A stretch of 64,000 nt of DNA, taken from positions 62,001 through 126,000 of the forward strand of contig JAFROW010000004.1 of assembly GCA_017429505.1 (NCBI GenBank), written 5' to 3'. The translations under genes were made by a program, and so were the position numbers. The stretch is from Clostridia bacterium. GTDB taxonomy: Bacteria > Bacillota > Clostridia > TANB77 > CAG-508. Below the pieces are notes generated by a model. That model searched no databases. It was not told where the DNA came from and saw nothing but the letters and a program-made list of their open reading frames with translations. Every line of letters starts with the position of its first letter. The stretch's first letter is position 1. This document shows positions 1 through 8,482 of the stretch, one piece after another.

Positions 1-506
1 CTTCAGGTGAAGGAAGCAATACAAATTATGAAGAAATTACTTACGAAGGTTATGGACCAAATGGTGTTGCTATAATTGTAGAAGCAAGTACAGATAACAA
101 AAATAGAACAGCAGCTGAAGTAAGACATGCTTTTGATAAATCTGGTGGAAACCTTGGAACTACAGGATGTGTATCATACATGTTTAGCAAAAAAGGTGTT
201 ATTGTTATCGAAAAAGCAAACTGCCCTATTGACGAAGAAGAACTTATGATGCTTGCTTTAGATGCAGGAGCTGAAGATTTCAATACTTCAGATGAAGTTT
301 ATGAAATAACAACAGAGCCAAGTACATTTTCAGAAGTTTCTGAAAAGATTCAAGCAGAAGGAATCAATTTCTTAGAAGCTTCAGTTCAAATGGTACCTTC
401 TACTACTGTTGCTCTTGATGATCAAGCTGCAGAAAAAATGGAAAGAATGATAGAAAGACTAGAAGACTTAGACGATGTTATGAACGTATATCATAATTGG
501 GAATAA
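1..506 (+). CDS. yebC: YebC/PmpR-family regulator, C-terminal part (5' cut by window edge)
   Basis: The frame is open from base 3 and ends at TAA 504-506. The translated part shows the hallmarks of the YebC/PmpR/TACO1 family: YEGYGPNGVAIIVE, then NRTAAEVRHAFDKSGG, GCVSYMF and a C-terminal MIERLEDLDDVMNVYHN. Known members are DNA-binding regulators, and more recent work links the family to translation of difficult proline stretches; neither role can be tested here. The N-terminal domain lies outside the window. A Met at 180 opens a shorter reading frame, but the family motifs upstream of it show that it is internal. A membrane protein gene follows 49 bp downstream on the same strand. Confidence 0.95.
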   Translation, partial: SGEGSNTNYEEITYEGYGPNGVAIIVEASTDNKNRTAAEVRHAFDKSGGNLGTTGCVSYMFSKKGVIVIEKANCPIDEEELMMLALDAGAEDFNTSDEVYEITTEPSTFSEVSEKIQAEGINFLEASVQMVPSTTVALDDQAAEKMERMIERLEDLDDVMNVYHNWE

Positions 507-555
507 AACTATTTCATACTTCAAACAAATTAATTTAGAGAGGAAAGATAAAATA

Positions 556-2730
556 ATGAAAAAAAGATATTTAATAATGCTAATAATAGCAATAGTTTTA
601 GTAATAGCTTTAGGTGTAGGATTTGCTTTTGCATACTTTTTCACAGATATATTTAGAAGCAATAAAGAGCTTTTTTCTAAATATATTTCTCAAAATTTAG
701 AAATCGTAGACATCTTTAAAGATGAAGATGTTAAAGCATATTCAGAAAAACAAAAAAATACAGCTTACACATCAGAAGGTACAATAAAAACAAATGTTAC
801 CTTCCCAGATAGTTCGGAAGCTAAAATAGTAAATGCATTACAAAATTGTAATATAACATTTAGAGGAAAAACAGATAATCTAAGCAAATATATGCATCAA
901 ACTATTAAAGCAAATTATTCAGATACCCAATCAATTCAATTTGATTTATATAGAAATAATGACATCTATGCTGCTAAAATTAATGAAGCAATTGTAAAAT
1001 ATATAGGAATCGATAACAATAATCTTAAAGAGTTTGCTACTAAAATGCAATTACCTGAAAAAATAACATCTAAGCTACCTAACAAAATAGAATTAAATAG
1101 TCTAGCAAGTATTTCTGGTGTATTTTCAGATGAAGATAAAACGTCTCTTAAAGAAAAATATCTAAAAATTATTACAGATAATTTAACAGATGATATGTTT
1201 TCAAAGGAGAGTATATCAGATGAAACCATATTTATTCTAAAAATAAATGAAGACCAATTTAAAAATATTATTGCTAAATTATTAGAAACCTTAAAGGAAG
1301 ATGAAACTTTAATAAATAAATTAAAAGAAACCTTAATTAACAACTATAATTTTACAGAAGACGAAATTCAAACTTATATAACACAATATAAAGAATTTAT
1401 ACAACAAACTATTGATAGAATTAATTCCAATTCAGATACAAATATTCTTGAACGTGCAAATAAAGCAAGAGCTTTAACCGATCAAAAGCAAATAGAAGAA
1501 AGAATACAACTTGCGTATAACGAAACATTAATGGAAAATAGTGGAAATGTAGATAAACAAAAATTGCAAACTACATTAGAAGAATATTTCGGTTTTGGAA
1601 AAGTAACAGATTTGGCAGAAGATTTATCTACTGTAAAAATTGATGGAAAAGAGTATTCTATAACTGAAAATTCTACAATTAATCAAAATAGTGAAAATGA
1701 AAATATCACAGATATTAGTGACGAAGACCAAAATACAGAAAATAACACTAATTCATCTAATAACATAATAATAAAAGTATATGCAAATAAAGGAAAACTT
1801 TCAAAAACAGAAATAATATTAAATGACATATTTGATTTTGTTGTTTCAAAATCTGATGATGGAGCTAAATTTGAATTAATCAATAATGGAGTTGCAACTA
1901 TCTCAGCATTTATGCAAAAATTAAAATCACCTAACGAAACTAAATTTGAATTTGCTTTTTCACAAAACAATTCACAAATTTTTGACCTAACAATTGGTTT
2001 TTCGGGATTAGATACAGATTCTGTTCATGAAAATTCAGAGTTAACTTTTGACATTGATTTAAGTAACTCTACTATAACAAATGCAAAAACAAAATTTGTG
2101 TCTACATACAAAAACACAAAAACTTTTGGAACAATACAAAAAGATGAAATACAAAATTCAGAAATATTACTATTAAATACTGCTCCATCTATGAAAAATA
2201 TTGAAAATTTATATAACAATATAGCTAATAGAACTACACAATTAAATAATTCTAAATTAAAAGCTTTAGGACTTACAGAAGATGAAAATCCATTTATGTA
2301 TTATATTCCTTCCGCTGTTCCATTTGGTGCTACATATATTATGCAAAATCCAGATAAAGGTCCATACTTTGTAGTACCAAGTCTTATCATGACAGGTGTT
2401 TCGGTCTCTATGCTTTCTGCAGATAATGACATATTATCTAGAGCATCAGAAAATAGAACTAGCACAGATATTTTATCAATACAAGAACAAATCTTACTAG
2501 ATATAAACGTGGCAAAGACTGAATATTATTCTAAAAAATATACAACTAATACAACTTCTACTGAAAGCCTTTATTCAACTGTTGAAAATGTGCTAAAAAA
2601 TTTCAATCCTAATAATGAAAACATAGAATATAGTTATAATAATGGTAATATTACAATAAGATCTAAGAAAGATTCTACAAAAATAATTACAGGAACTCTA
2701 TCTAAAGATGGAAGCCTTAAGTGGAATTAA
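556..2730 (+). CDS. Membrane-anchored extracellular protein of unknown function, 724 aa
   Basis: I do not recognise a named family. An N-terminal hydrophobic helix (about residues 5-29) with Lys/Arg before it indicates a single-pass anchor with an outside domain. The rest is Asn/Asp/Lys/Ser-rich with alternating strands, interrupted near residues 375-400 by an Asn/Glu/Asp-rich linker, and ends in strand-rich sequence. The start has an AGAGAGGAAAG-type Shine-Dalgarno about 7 bases upstream. The overall build (short N-terminus, anchor, long beta-rich exterior with 'TxGTIKTNVTF'-like strands) recalls the unknown protein at 61599-62747, though I see no clear alignment. It is convergent with scpA and shares a bidirectional terminator with it. 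Confidence 0.85.
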   Translation: MKKRYLIMLIIAIVLVIALGVGFAFAYFFTDIFRSNKELFSKYISQNLEIVDIFKDEDVKAYSEKQKNTAYTSEGTIKTNVTFPDSSEAKIVNALQNCNITFRGKTDNLSKYMHQTIKANYSDTQSIQFDLYRNNDIYAAKINEAIVKYIGIDNNNLKEFATKMQLPEKITSKLPNKIELNSLASISGVFSDEDKTSLKEKYLKIITDNLTDDMFSKESISDETIFILKINEDQFKNIIAKLLETLKEDETLINKLKETLINNYNFTEDEIQTYITQYKEFIQQTIDRINSNSDTNILERANKARALTDQKQIEERIQLAYNETLMENSGNVDKQKLQTTLEEYFGFGKVTDLAEDLSTVKIDGKEYSITENSTINQNSENENITDISDEDQNTENNTNSSNNIIIKVYANKGKLSKTEIILNDIFDFVVSKSDDGAKFELINNGVATISAFMQKLKSPNETKFEFAFSQNNSQIFDLTIGFSGLDTDSVHENSELTFDIDLSNSTITNAKTKFVSTYKNTKTFGTIQKDEIQNSEILLLNTAPSMKNIENLYNNIANRTTQLNNSKLKALGLTEDENPFMYYIPSAVPFGATYIMQNPDKGPYFVVPSLIMTGVSVSMLSADNDILSRASENRTSTDILSIQEQILLDINVAKTEYYSKKYTTNTTSTESLYSTVENVLKNFNPNNENIEYSYNNGNITIRSKKDSTKIITGTLSKDGSLKWN

Positions 2731-2740
2731 CTAATATAAA

Positions 2741-2774
2741 AAGTACTGAATTAAATTTTTTTAATTCAGTACTT
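2741..2774. terminator. Bidirectional intrinsic terminator
   Basis: A perfect 14-bp inverted repeat (AAGTACTGAATTAA / TTAATTCAGTACTT, 6-base loop) with A/T tracts on both sides lies between the converging 556-2730 gene and scpA. It can stop transcription from either side. Confidence 0.8.
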
Positions 2775-2786
2775 TTACTTTAAGAA

Positions 2787-3536
2787 CTATTTAAGCTTTT
2801 TTGTTACATTTATATCCCCAAATAACTCATCTTGGCAAGTTGTTACTTTGCTTCTCCTTGACAACTCAAGTAATCCTGAAAAAGCAGTTACTACTTCATT
2901 TTTACTATGTTTTTTTACAGAAAATAACCTATTAAAGTTGAATTTTTTATGTTTAATTAATTCTCTAAACATATCTTTTAATTTACTTACAACTGTAAAG
3001 TTTTCTGTAATAGCAATTTTTTCGATATTTTTAGCATTTTGATTTATTTTTGATTCATTTCTTGTTACTAAATTAGAATATATTTCAGGTATTATAGAAG
3101 AATCATACTCTAAGTCTAATGTTTGTTGAGGTAATGGAATATTCTCCATTACTTTATATATTCTATTAGAAAATAATTTGAAATTTTCTTGTAATTTAAC
3201 CGTTATATCTTTATATTTTTTATATTCAACAATTCTGCGTATAAGTTCCTCTTCAGTTAGTTCCTCTTCCTCATCTTGTTTACTTGGTAAAAGCTTTTTA
3301 GATTTAAGATATAGTAAAGTTGAAGCCATAGTTAAAAATTCACTTGTTACTTCTAAATTAAGTTCTTCCATTTGGTCGATGAATGCAATATATTGATCTG
3401 TGATTTCATTAAGATTGATATCATATATATTCATTTTATTTTTTTCAATTAAAGTACAAAGTAAATCAAGTGGACCTTGAAAATTTTCTAATTTAATTGC
3501 ATATTTATTTGTTTCTAATGTTAGTACGTTTAGCAT
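2787..3536 (-). CDS. scpA: Segregation and condensation protein A (ScpA)
   Basis: Kleisin subunit of the SMC-ScpA-ScpB condensin that compacts and separates chromosomes. The N-terminus carries the family signature (LENFQGPLDLLCTLIEKNKM, then DINLNEITDQYIAFID), and a Glu-rich central segment and a C-terminal winged-helix-like region follow. Length (about 249 aa) is normal. The start is taken as ATG 3536 because the Shine-Dalgarno (AAGGGA) lies too close to ATG 3548; a TTG at 3557 is less likely. scpB, the usual neighbour, is not in the window: the gene ends at the bidirectional terminator. It follows recX by 60 bp and is probably in its transcript. Confidence 0.93.
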   Translation of the reverse strand: MLNVLTLETNKYAIKLENFQGPLDLLCTLIEKNKMNIYDINLNEITDQYIAFIDQMEELNLEVTSEFLTMASTLLYLKSKKLLPSKQDEEEELTEEELIRRIVEYKKYKDITVKLQENFKLFSNRIYKVMENIPLPQQTLDLEYDSSIIPEIYSNLVTRNESKINQNAKNIEKIAITENFTVVSKLKDMFRELIKHKKFNFNRLFSVKKHSKNEVVTAFSGLLELSRRSKVTTCQDELFGDINVTKKLK

Positions 3537-3617
3537 TTTTGCTATCATTCCCTTCAAAATATCAAGTTAAAAAGAATTAAATTTTAATGCAGTAAAAATT
3601 GTAATTATTTTTAACTC

Positions 3618-4055
3618 CTATTCCTCGAATTTTATATTATCATACTTATAGCCTTTTTTTAAAAGATATTGCTTTATTTCTTCTATATCCATATCTTTTT
3701 GCTTTTTATAGAAAATATTTCTTGCAGATTGTTTCTCGTATTCATCTAATTTATCTTTGTTTTCATAAAAATAATCTTCTATATCTTCTTTGTTTAACCC
3801 TTTAGTCAGTAATTTATATTTAACTTCTTTTAAAGATAAATTTTTTAAAGTAATAAAGTTATTTATAGCTCGATCTATATATTCTTTGTCGTCAAGATAT
3901 TTTGCTTCTTTTAAATATTCTATTATATCTTCAAGCATGTTTTCTTCAATTGAACCTAAAAACTTATTTCTTACTTCTTGTTCAGTTCTTTTCTTGAAAA
4001 CGATAAATTTCATTACTCTTGTTTTTTCTTTATCAAAATCTTCGAGCGAATACAT
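3618..4055 (-). CDS. recX: Regulatory protein RecX
   Basis: RecX binds RecA filaments and limits recombinase activity. The sequence shows the three-helix repeats of the family: 'RTEQEVRNKFLGS', 'YLDDKEYIDRAINNFI', 'SLKEVKYKLLTKGLNKEDIEDYF' and 'KQYLLKKGYKYDNIK'. At 145 aa it is on the short side of firmicute RecX. Start ATG 4055 has AAGGGA 7 bases upstream. It lies directly downstream of recA, the classic arrangement, but the gap holds a perfect 42-bp palindrome (4075-4116) that could reduce read-through. Confidence 0.9.
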   Translation of the reverse strand: MYSLEDFDKEKTRVMKFIVFKKRTEQEVRNKFLGSIEENMLEDIIEYLKEAKYLDDKEYIDRAINNFITLKNLSLKEVKYKLLTKGLNKEDIEDYFYENKDKLDEYEKQSARNIFYKKQKDMDIEEIKQYLLKKGYKYDNIKFEE

Positions 4056-4074
4056 ATTAAATCCCTTCTAAACT

Positions 4075-4116
4075 ATTGAATATATAAGTATTTTAAAAAA
4101 TACTTATATATTCAAT
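4075..4116. repeat. Perfect 20-bp-arm palindrome between recA and recX
   Basis: Arms 4075-4094 and 4097-4116 are exact reverse complements around a 2-base centre. On the minus strand it could act as a weak terminator or attenuator after recA. The left arm (TTGAATATATAAGTATTTT) is identical over 19 bases to the left end of the foldback element at 32067, so it may be a deletion derivative or an end-to-end remnant of that family. Confidence 0.75.
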
Positions 4117-4139
4117 TAAAAAAAATTAAAAATTTGTAT

Positions 4140-5192
4140 TTATTCCTCTTCCTCTTCATTATCTTCAGCTTTTCTTTCTTCTCCAAGACTTTCTTCAAAT
4201 GCTTTTTCTGTATTTCCTCTTACTTTCTTTTCTACTTCGTCTAAAATGTCTGGATTATCTTGAAGATATTTTTTAACATTTTCTCTTCCTTGTCCAATTC
4301 TATTTCCATTATAGCTAAACCAAGAACCACTCTTTTCGATTATATCAAGGTTTACAGCCATATCAAATATATTTCCAATTTTTGAAATACCCTCTCCATA
4401 CATTATGTCAAATTCTGCCTCTCTAAATGGTGGAGCAACTTTGTTTTTTACAATTTTTACTCTTGCTCTGTTTCCTATAACATTTCCATCTTGTTTTATG
4501 TTTTCGATTTTTCTAATGTCTAGTCTTACAGAAGCATAGAATTTAAGTGCTCTACCACCTGTTGTTGTTTCTGGGTTTCCAAACATTATTCCTATTTTTT
4601 CTCTTAATTGGTTTATAAAAATTATAACTGTTTTTGTTTTGTTAATAGCTCCTGCAAGTTTTCTTAAAGCTTGAGACATAAGTCTTGCTTGAAGACCCAT
4701 GTGTGAATCTCCCATATCACCATCTATTTCTGCCTTTGGAACAAGTGCTGCAACAGAGTCTACGACTATTACATCTAAAGCACCACTTCTAACTAAACTT
4801 TCTGTAATTTCTAATGCTTGTTCACCTGTATCTGGTTGAGATACTATTAATTCATCTATATTTACTCCTAATTTTTTTGCATAAACAGGATCTAAAGCAT
4901 GTTCTGCATCTATAAATGCAGCTTCTCCTCCTAATTTTTGTGCTTCTGCAATTACATGTAATGCTAAAGTTGTTTTGCCTGATGATTCTGGTCCATATAC
5001 TTCTATAATTCTACCACGTGGAAGTCCTCCTATTCCTAATGCCATATCCAAGCTAAGTGCTCCTGTAGATATAGCTTCTACTTCCATTGCTTTATATTCT
5101 CCTAATTTCATAACAGAACCTTTTCCAAATTGCTTTTCAATTTGACTTAATGCTGCGTCTAGCGCTTTCTTTTTTTCTGAATTTTCTGACAT
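4140..5192 (-). CDS. recA: Recombinase RecA
   Basis: DNA-dependent ATPase for homologous recombination and SOS induction. It has a full-length RecA core with Walker [36 protein letters not shown], the L2 loop [30 protein letters not shown] and an acidic C-terminal tail (EEEEE). The start is ATG 5192 (MSENSEKKK), fixed by AGGAGG at 5201-5206 and by family alignment; the frame is open 19 codons further upstream, but that extension overlaps the promoter region. About 350 aa, as usual. No firmicute LexA box (GAAC-N4-GTTC) is visible near the promoter. Confidence 0.98.
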   Translation of the reverse strand: MSENSEKKKALDAALSQIEKQFGKGSVMKLGEYKAMEVEAISTGALSLDMALGIGGLPRGRIIEVYGPESSGKTTLALHVIAEAQKLGGEAAFIDAEHALDPVYAKKLGVNIDELIVSQPDTGEQALEITESLVRSGALDVIVVDSVAALVPKAEIDGDMGDSHMGLQARLMSQALRKLAGAINKTKTVIIFINQLREKIGIMFGNPETTTGGRALKFYASVRLDIRKIENIKQDGNVIGNRARVKIVKNKVAPPFREAEFDIMYGEGISKIGNIFDMAVNLDIIEKSGSWFSYNGNRIGQGRENVKKYLQDNPDILDEVEKKVRGNTEKAFEESLGEERKAEDNEEEEE

Positions 5193-5237
5193 ATTTATTT
5201 CCTCCTTTATTCTACAAAACTTTGTTTGTATATATGT

Positions 5238-5265
5238 ATTATACACCAAACATTTATTTTGTCAA
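5238..5265 (-). promoter_or_regulatory. Sigma-A type promoter of recA
   Basis: On the minus strand, TTGACA (5260-5265) and TATAAT (5238-5243) are separated by 16 bases, about 45 bp upstream of the recA start codon. Both hexamers match consensus exactly. Confidence 0.8.
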
Positions 5266-5308
5266 TACTTTTTTAAAAATTTTTTATTTTTTTCTAAATT
5301 ATTTAATC

Positions 5309-5374
5309 TATAAGTATTTTGAGAATTAATTTTATTTAACTTCATAGTTTAAAAAAACTTAGTAATTTTTGCAA
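5309..5374. repeat. Truncated copy of the foldback element (left half)
   Basis: This stretch matches the left half of the element at 32067-32245: ATAAGTATTTTGAGA, then TTTATTTAACTTCATAG, TTAAAAA and TTTTGCAA in the same order. The right arm is missing, and the copy stops at the TAG codon of the solute-binding protein gene. Confidence 0.6.
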
Positions 5375-6979
5375 CTAATTTTTATACCAATCTTTAAATT
5401 TAAAGAATAAATTGTACCATTTAGACTCAATTTCCCCATTTAAATAAGAATTAGTAATTACATAAATTTTGTTTCTTCCTATACCTATATATGGAACCTC
5501 ACTATTGTATATATCATATAACTTCTTAAATCTAGATTTCTGTTCTTCTTTATCTGTAATGCTATTTAATTCATTAAGAATTTTTTTAGCTTCATCATTA
5601 TTAAAATTTGCTAAATTTCCATTTCCAAAATAAGATGTAAGATCTGGTGAAATTGGATTTGTCATTTCGCATAAAATCATATCATAATTTTTCTTATTAA
5701 TATATTTTTGATACTCATCATCAGATGTATAAATAATATTAATTATTATGCCTTGTTCAGCTAATTTTTCTTTAATATATTCCGCAACTTTTGTTCTATT
5801 AGATTTATTTCTTACCACTAAATTTAATTCTAAAACTTTAGTTTTATAGTTTACCGTTTTTTGCCATTGTTTTTTCCTAAAATACCAACCAGAATCTTTT
5901 AATTTATTTTCCATTTTTCCTAGGTCAAAATAATTTTCATTTTTATCTTCTAATAAATAATTATTTGTAGGTAATGGAAAATTAGCTTTAAAATAAGAGC
6001 CACTATATGCTTTAGCTACAACTTCATCTTTATTTATAGCATATTTTAGAGCTTTTCTTACTTGCACATCTGAAAGAATTTCACTATCATTATTCAAAGC
6101 CAAAAATGAAAAATCCCTTCCTTCTATTTCTGTTACTTTGTATCCTATTTTTCCGATATATTGCTTATAATCTTTATTTTTTGTAGAAATTAAGTCTATA
6201 TTTCCTTGCCTAAATGCATTATATAACTCTGCAATACTAGAATAAAAATTAATGGTAACTTTATCAATTATAGAATTGTCTTCCTTTGCATTCCACCAAT
6301 TCTCATTTTTTGTAAGAATTACTTTGTTTCCAATATGTTCAGAGATTCTAAATCTACCTGTTGTAATTGGAGCGTCATTTTTATTTGTATCCCAAAAATT
6401 ATCTTGTCCATAATAGTTACTGCTTAAAATAGGAAATGTTAAAAAATATTCGTAAAATGGAATTTTTTGAGATAATATAATTCTGAGTGTTGTATTATCT
6501 ATTATATCTACTTCTTTTAAATGCTTTATATTTTCCGCATATACAGCATTTTTAGCTTCTTTATCTTGTAATAATCTATCTATAGTAAATTTTACATCAT
6601 TACTTGAAAAATAGCTTCCATCACTCCATTTAATTCCAGTTTTAAGTTTTACTATATAAGTTATATTGTCTGTTGTTTCCCATTCTTTTGCAAGACAAGG
6701 CTCAACTTTTCCATCTGAAGTAATATTAACTAAAGACTCAAATATTAATTTTGTTACATCTTGTACTTGTTTATTTTTTGTTATTATTGGATTAATAGTA
6801 TCAAATCCTGATATTGCAAGAGTAAGCTCGGTTCCTTTCTCTGCTGTTGCTATACTTGAAGATCCTTCAGCATTGTTTGTATTTTCAGAATTGTTACTTT
6901 TGCTTACTTTATAAATTGCAAATCCCATTATAATTACAATAAATATAAAAAATAAATATCCAAAAATATTGTTTTTCAT
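5375..6979 (-). CDS. Family-5 extracellular solute-binding protein (OppA/DppA type), membrane-anchored
   Basis: Binds a peptide or similar solute for an ABC importer. The motifs are those of SBP_bac_5: 'FESLVNITSDGKVEPCLAKEWE' and 'YIVKLKTGIKWSDGSYFSSNDVKFTIDRLL', with the C-terminal 'RKALKYAINKDEVV' block. Length 534 aa is typical. The N-terminus has a hydrophobic helix (residues about 6-25) but no lipobox Cys, so it looks held by a transmembrane anchor. No permease or ATPase gene lies nearby, so it is an orphan here. It is transcribed toward recA and separated from it by the truncated repeat and the recA promoter. Confidence 0.92.
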   Translation of the reverse strand: MKNNIFGYLFFIFIVIIMGFAIYKVSKSNNSENTNNAEGSSSIATAEKGTELTLAISGFDTINPIITKNKQVQDVTKLIFESLVNITSDGKVEPCLAKEWETTDNITYIVKLKTGIKWSDGSYFSSNDVKFTIDRLLQDKEAKNAVYAENIKHLKEVDIIDNTTLRIILSQKIPFYEYFLTFPILSSNYYGQDNFWDTNKNDAPITTGRFRISEHIGNKVILTKNENWWNAKEDNSIIDKVTINFYSSIAELYNAFRQGNIDLISTKNKDYKQYIGKIGYKVTEIEGRDFSFLALNNDSEILSDVQVRKALKYAINKDEVVAKAYSGSYFKANFPLPTNNYLLEDKNENYFDLGKMENKLKDSGWYFRKKQWQKTVNYKTKVLELNLVVRNKSNRTKVAEYIKEKLAEQGIIINIIYTSDDEYQKYINKKNYDMILCEMTNPISPDLTSYFGNGNLANFNNDEAKKILNELNSITDKEEQKSRFKKLYDIYNSEVPYIGIGRNKIYVITNSYLNGEIESKWYNLFFKFKDWYKN

Positions 6980-7102
6980 ATATACCTCATTTCATAACTA
7001 ATTACATTATCGTTTGAATTTATATATTTAATATTCACTCATTAATTTGTAACTATCATATATATACTATATTATTTTAAAAAAATTTTCAAGTACTTTT
7101 TC

Positions 7103-7131
7103 AAAAAAAGAGCACATAAAAACATGTGCCC
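7103..7131 (-). terminator. Intrinsic terminator of spoVS
   Basis: GGCACAT / ATGTGCT hairpin with a T-rich tail (TTTTTTTG) on the minus strand, 20 bp after the spoVS stop. Confidence 0.75.
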
Positions 7132-7149
7132 CATAAATATCAAATTAAA

Positions 7150-7413
7150 TTACTTTCTAGATTCAATAATAAGCTTTATCCCTGTTCTATCTTCCCCCTC
7201 TACTTCAACTTCTGCAAATGCAGGAATACAAACTAAATCTACCCCTGATGGTGCTACAAATCCTCTTGCTATAGCTACTGCCTTAACTGCTTGATTTAGG
7301 GCACCTGCACCAATTGCTTGCATCTCCGCCCTTTGTGATTCTTTTACTAACCCTGCAATAGCTCCTGCTACTGAATTTGGGTTAGATTTTGATGAAATTT
7401 TTAAAATTTCCAT
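7150..7413 (-). CDS. spoVS: Stage V sporulation protein S (SpoVS)
   Basis: Small Alba-like, nucleic-acid-binding protein needed for spore coat and cortex maturation in Bacillus. The 87-aa sequence is nearly canonical (EILKISSKSNPNSVAGAIAG, AIGAGALNQAVKAVAIARGF, and the C-terminal GIKLIIE). It has a GGAGG Shine-Dalgarno, its own promoter (7464-7492) and its own terminator, so it is monocistronic. It supports a sporulation background for the organism. Confidence 0.97.
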   Translation of the reverse strand: MEILKISSKSNPNSVAGAIAGLVKESQRAEMQAIGAGALNQAVKAVAIARGFVAPSGVDLVCIPAFAEVEVEGEDRTGIKLIIESRK

Positions 7414-7463
7414 TCTCTTTTGCCTCCTATAATTTTATTTTTTGTTGCAACTTTTATGGTATT

Positions 7464-7492
7464 ATTTTACAACAAAATAAAATAAAGGTCAA
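7464..7492 (-). promoter_or_regulatory. Promoter of spoVS
   Basis: Minus strand TTGACC (7487-7492), 17-base spacer, TAAAAT (7464-7469). It matches sigma-A consensus rather than an obvious sporulation-sigma motif. Confidence 0.65.
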
Positions 7493-7597
7493 GAGTTTTT
7501 TGGTAATTTTTTCCATCTTTTCATCGCGAAATTCGACATTATTTTTCTTTTGTGCAAGCTTTTGACGAATTATGTAGAAAAATTCTTTTTTAATAAA

Positions 7598-8368
7598 TTA
7601 TTGAGTTATTCTTTCTATTTTAATTACTTTATTTGTATTATCATCTATTTCAAAAACACAAGCATTTAACATGCATTCTCCTGTTGCAATTTTATATTTT
7701 TCTGGAAGAGCTGTTAAAAATCTTTTTAATGCAGCTTCTATATCCATACCAAGAATTGCATTTTTAGGTCCAGTCATTCCAATATCTGTTATATATCCTG
7801 TTCCTTTTTCTAAAATCTTTTCATCAGCTGTTTGAACATGAGTATGTGTGCCAAACATTGCTGTAATTTCACCATCTAAAAAATACCCCATTGCTTGTTT
7901 CTCTGCGGTTGCTTCTGCATGAAAGTCTAAGAATATCATATCTACTTTAGGTTTTATCTCGTCTACTACTTTTTTTACTTGTAAAAAAGGATTTTCTGTT
8001 TGAACATTTATTTCTACTCTCCCCATTGCGTTTATAACTGCAATTTTCTTATTTTTACATGTATAAATATTATATCCTTTTCCACATACTCCTTCAGGGT
8101 AATTTATTGGTCTTAAAAGTTCAGGTTCGTCAATTATTTGAAATATTTCTTTTTTACCCCAAGTATGGTTTCCCATTGTAATACTATTTGCACCTGCAGA
8201 AATTAAATCTTTAAAGTTCTTAATTGTAAGCCCCATCCCCTCTGCTGCATTTTCTCCATTTACAATTACAAAATCTATACTATATTTGTTTTTTATATTT
8301 TGTAATTCTGTTTTTAATTTATCTACTCCACAATTTCCAACTATATCTCCTACTGCTAAAATATTCAT
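7598..8368 (-). CDS. ymdB: YmdB-type metallophosphoesterase (TIGR00282)
   Basis: Calcineurin-like dinuclear metal phosphodiesterase; Bacillus YmdB hydrolyses 2',3'- or 3',5'-cyclic nucleotides and influences biofilm and sporulation decisions. Metal-ligand motifs are visible: GDIVG near the start, NGENAAEGMG, GNHTWGKKE, DFHAEATAEKQAMG and GTHTHVQTAD. The start is set at ATG 8368 (MNILAVGDIVG), since family members begin right before this beta strand and the upstream ATG 8380 sits only one base from the AAGGA sequence. About 256 aa, normal. In many Firmicutes it sits beside spoVS, as here. Confidence 0.93.
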   Translation of the reverse strand: MNILAVGDIVGNCGVDKLKTELQNIKNKYSIDFVIVNGENAAEGMGLTIKNFKDLISAGANSITMGNHTWGKKEIFQIIDEPELLRPINYPEGVCGKGYNIYTCKNKKIAVINAMGRVEINVQTENPFLQVKKVVDEIKPKVDMIFLDFHAEATAEKQAMGYFLDGEITAMFGTHTHVQTADEKILEKGTGYITDIGMTGPKNAILGMDIEAALKRFLTALPEKYKIATGECMLNACVFEIDDNTNKVIKIERITQ

Positions 8369-8405
8369 AAAAATTTTCATTCCTTTCCTGTCTTACGTCG
8401 ACTTT

Positions 8406-8440
8406 TATATAATAGGCAAGTGTTACTTTCCTATTATATA
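8406..8440. other. Intergenic hairpin between ymdB and the CmpB-like gene
   Basis: Perfect 11-bp inverted repeat (TATATAATAGG / CCTATTATATA) with a 13-base loop. It lacks a clear T tract, so it may be a transcript-end hairpin of the upstream gene or an attenuator before ymdB. Confidence 0.5.
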
Positions 8441-8482
8441 AATTCAAATTAATCATATTAGACAATATAATTATATATAAAA

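Noticed and set aside
5193..5310. LexA operator in front of recA
   Set aside because: No GAAC-N4-GTTC pair or close variant is found around the promoter.
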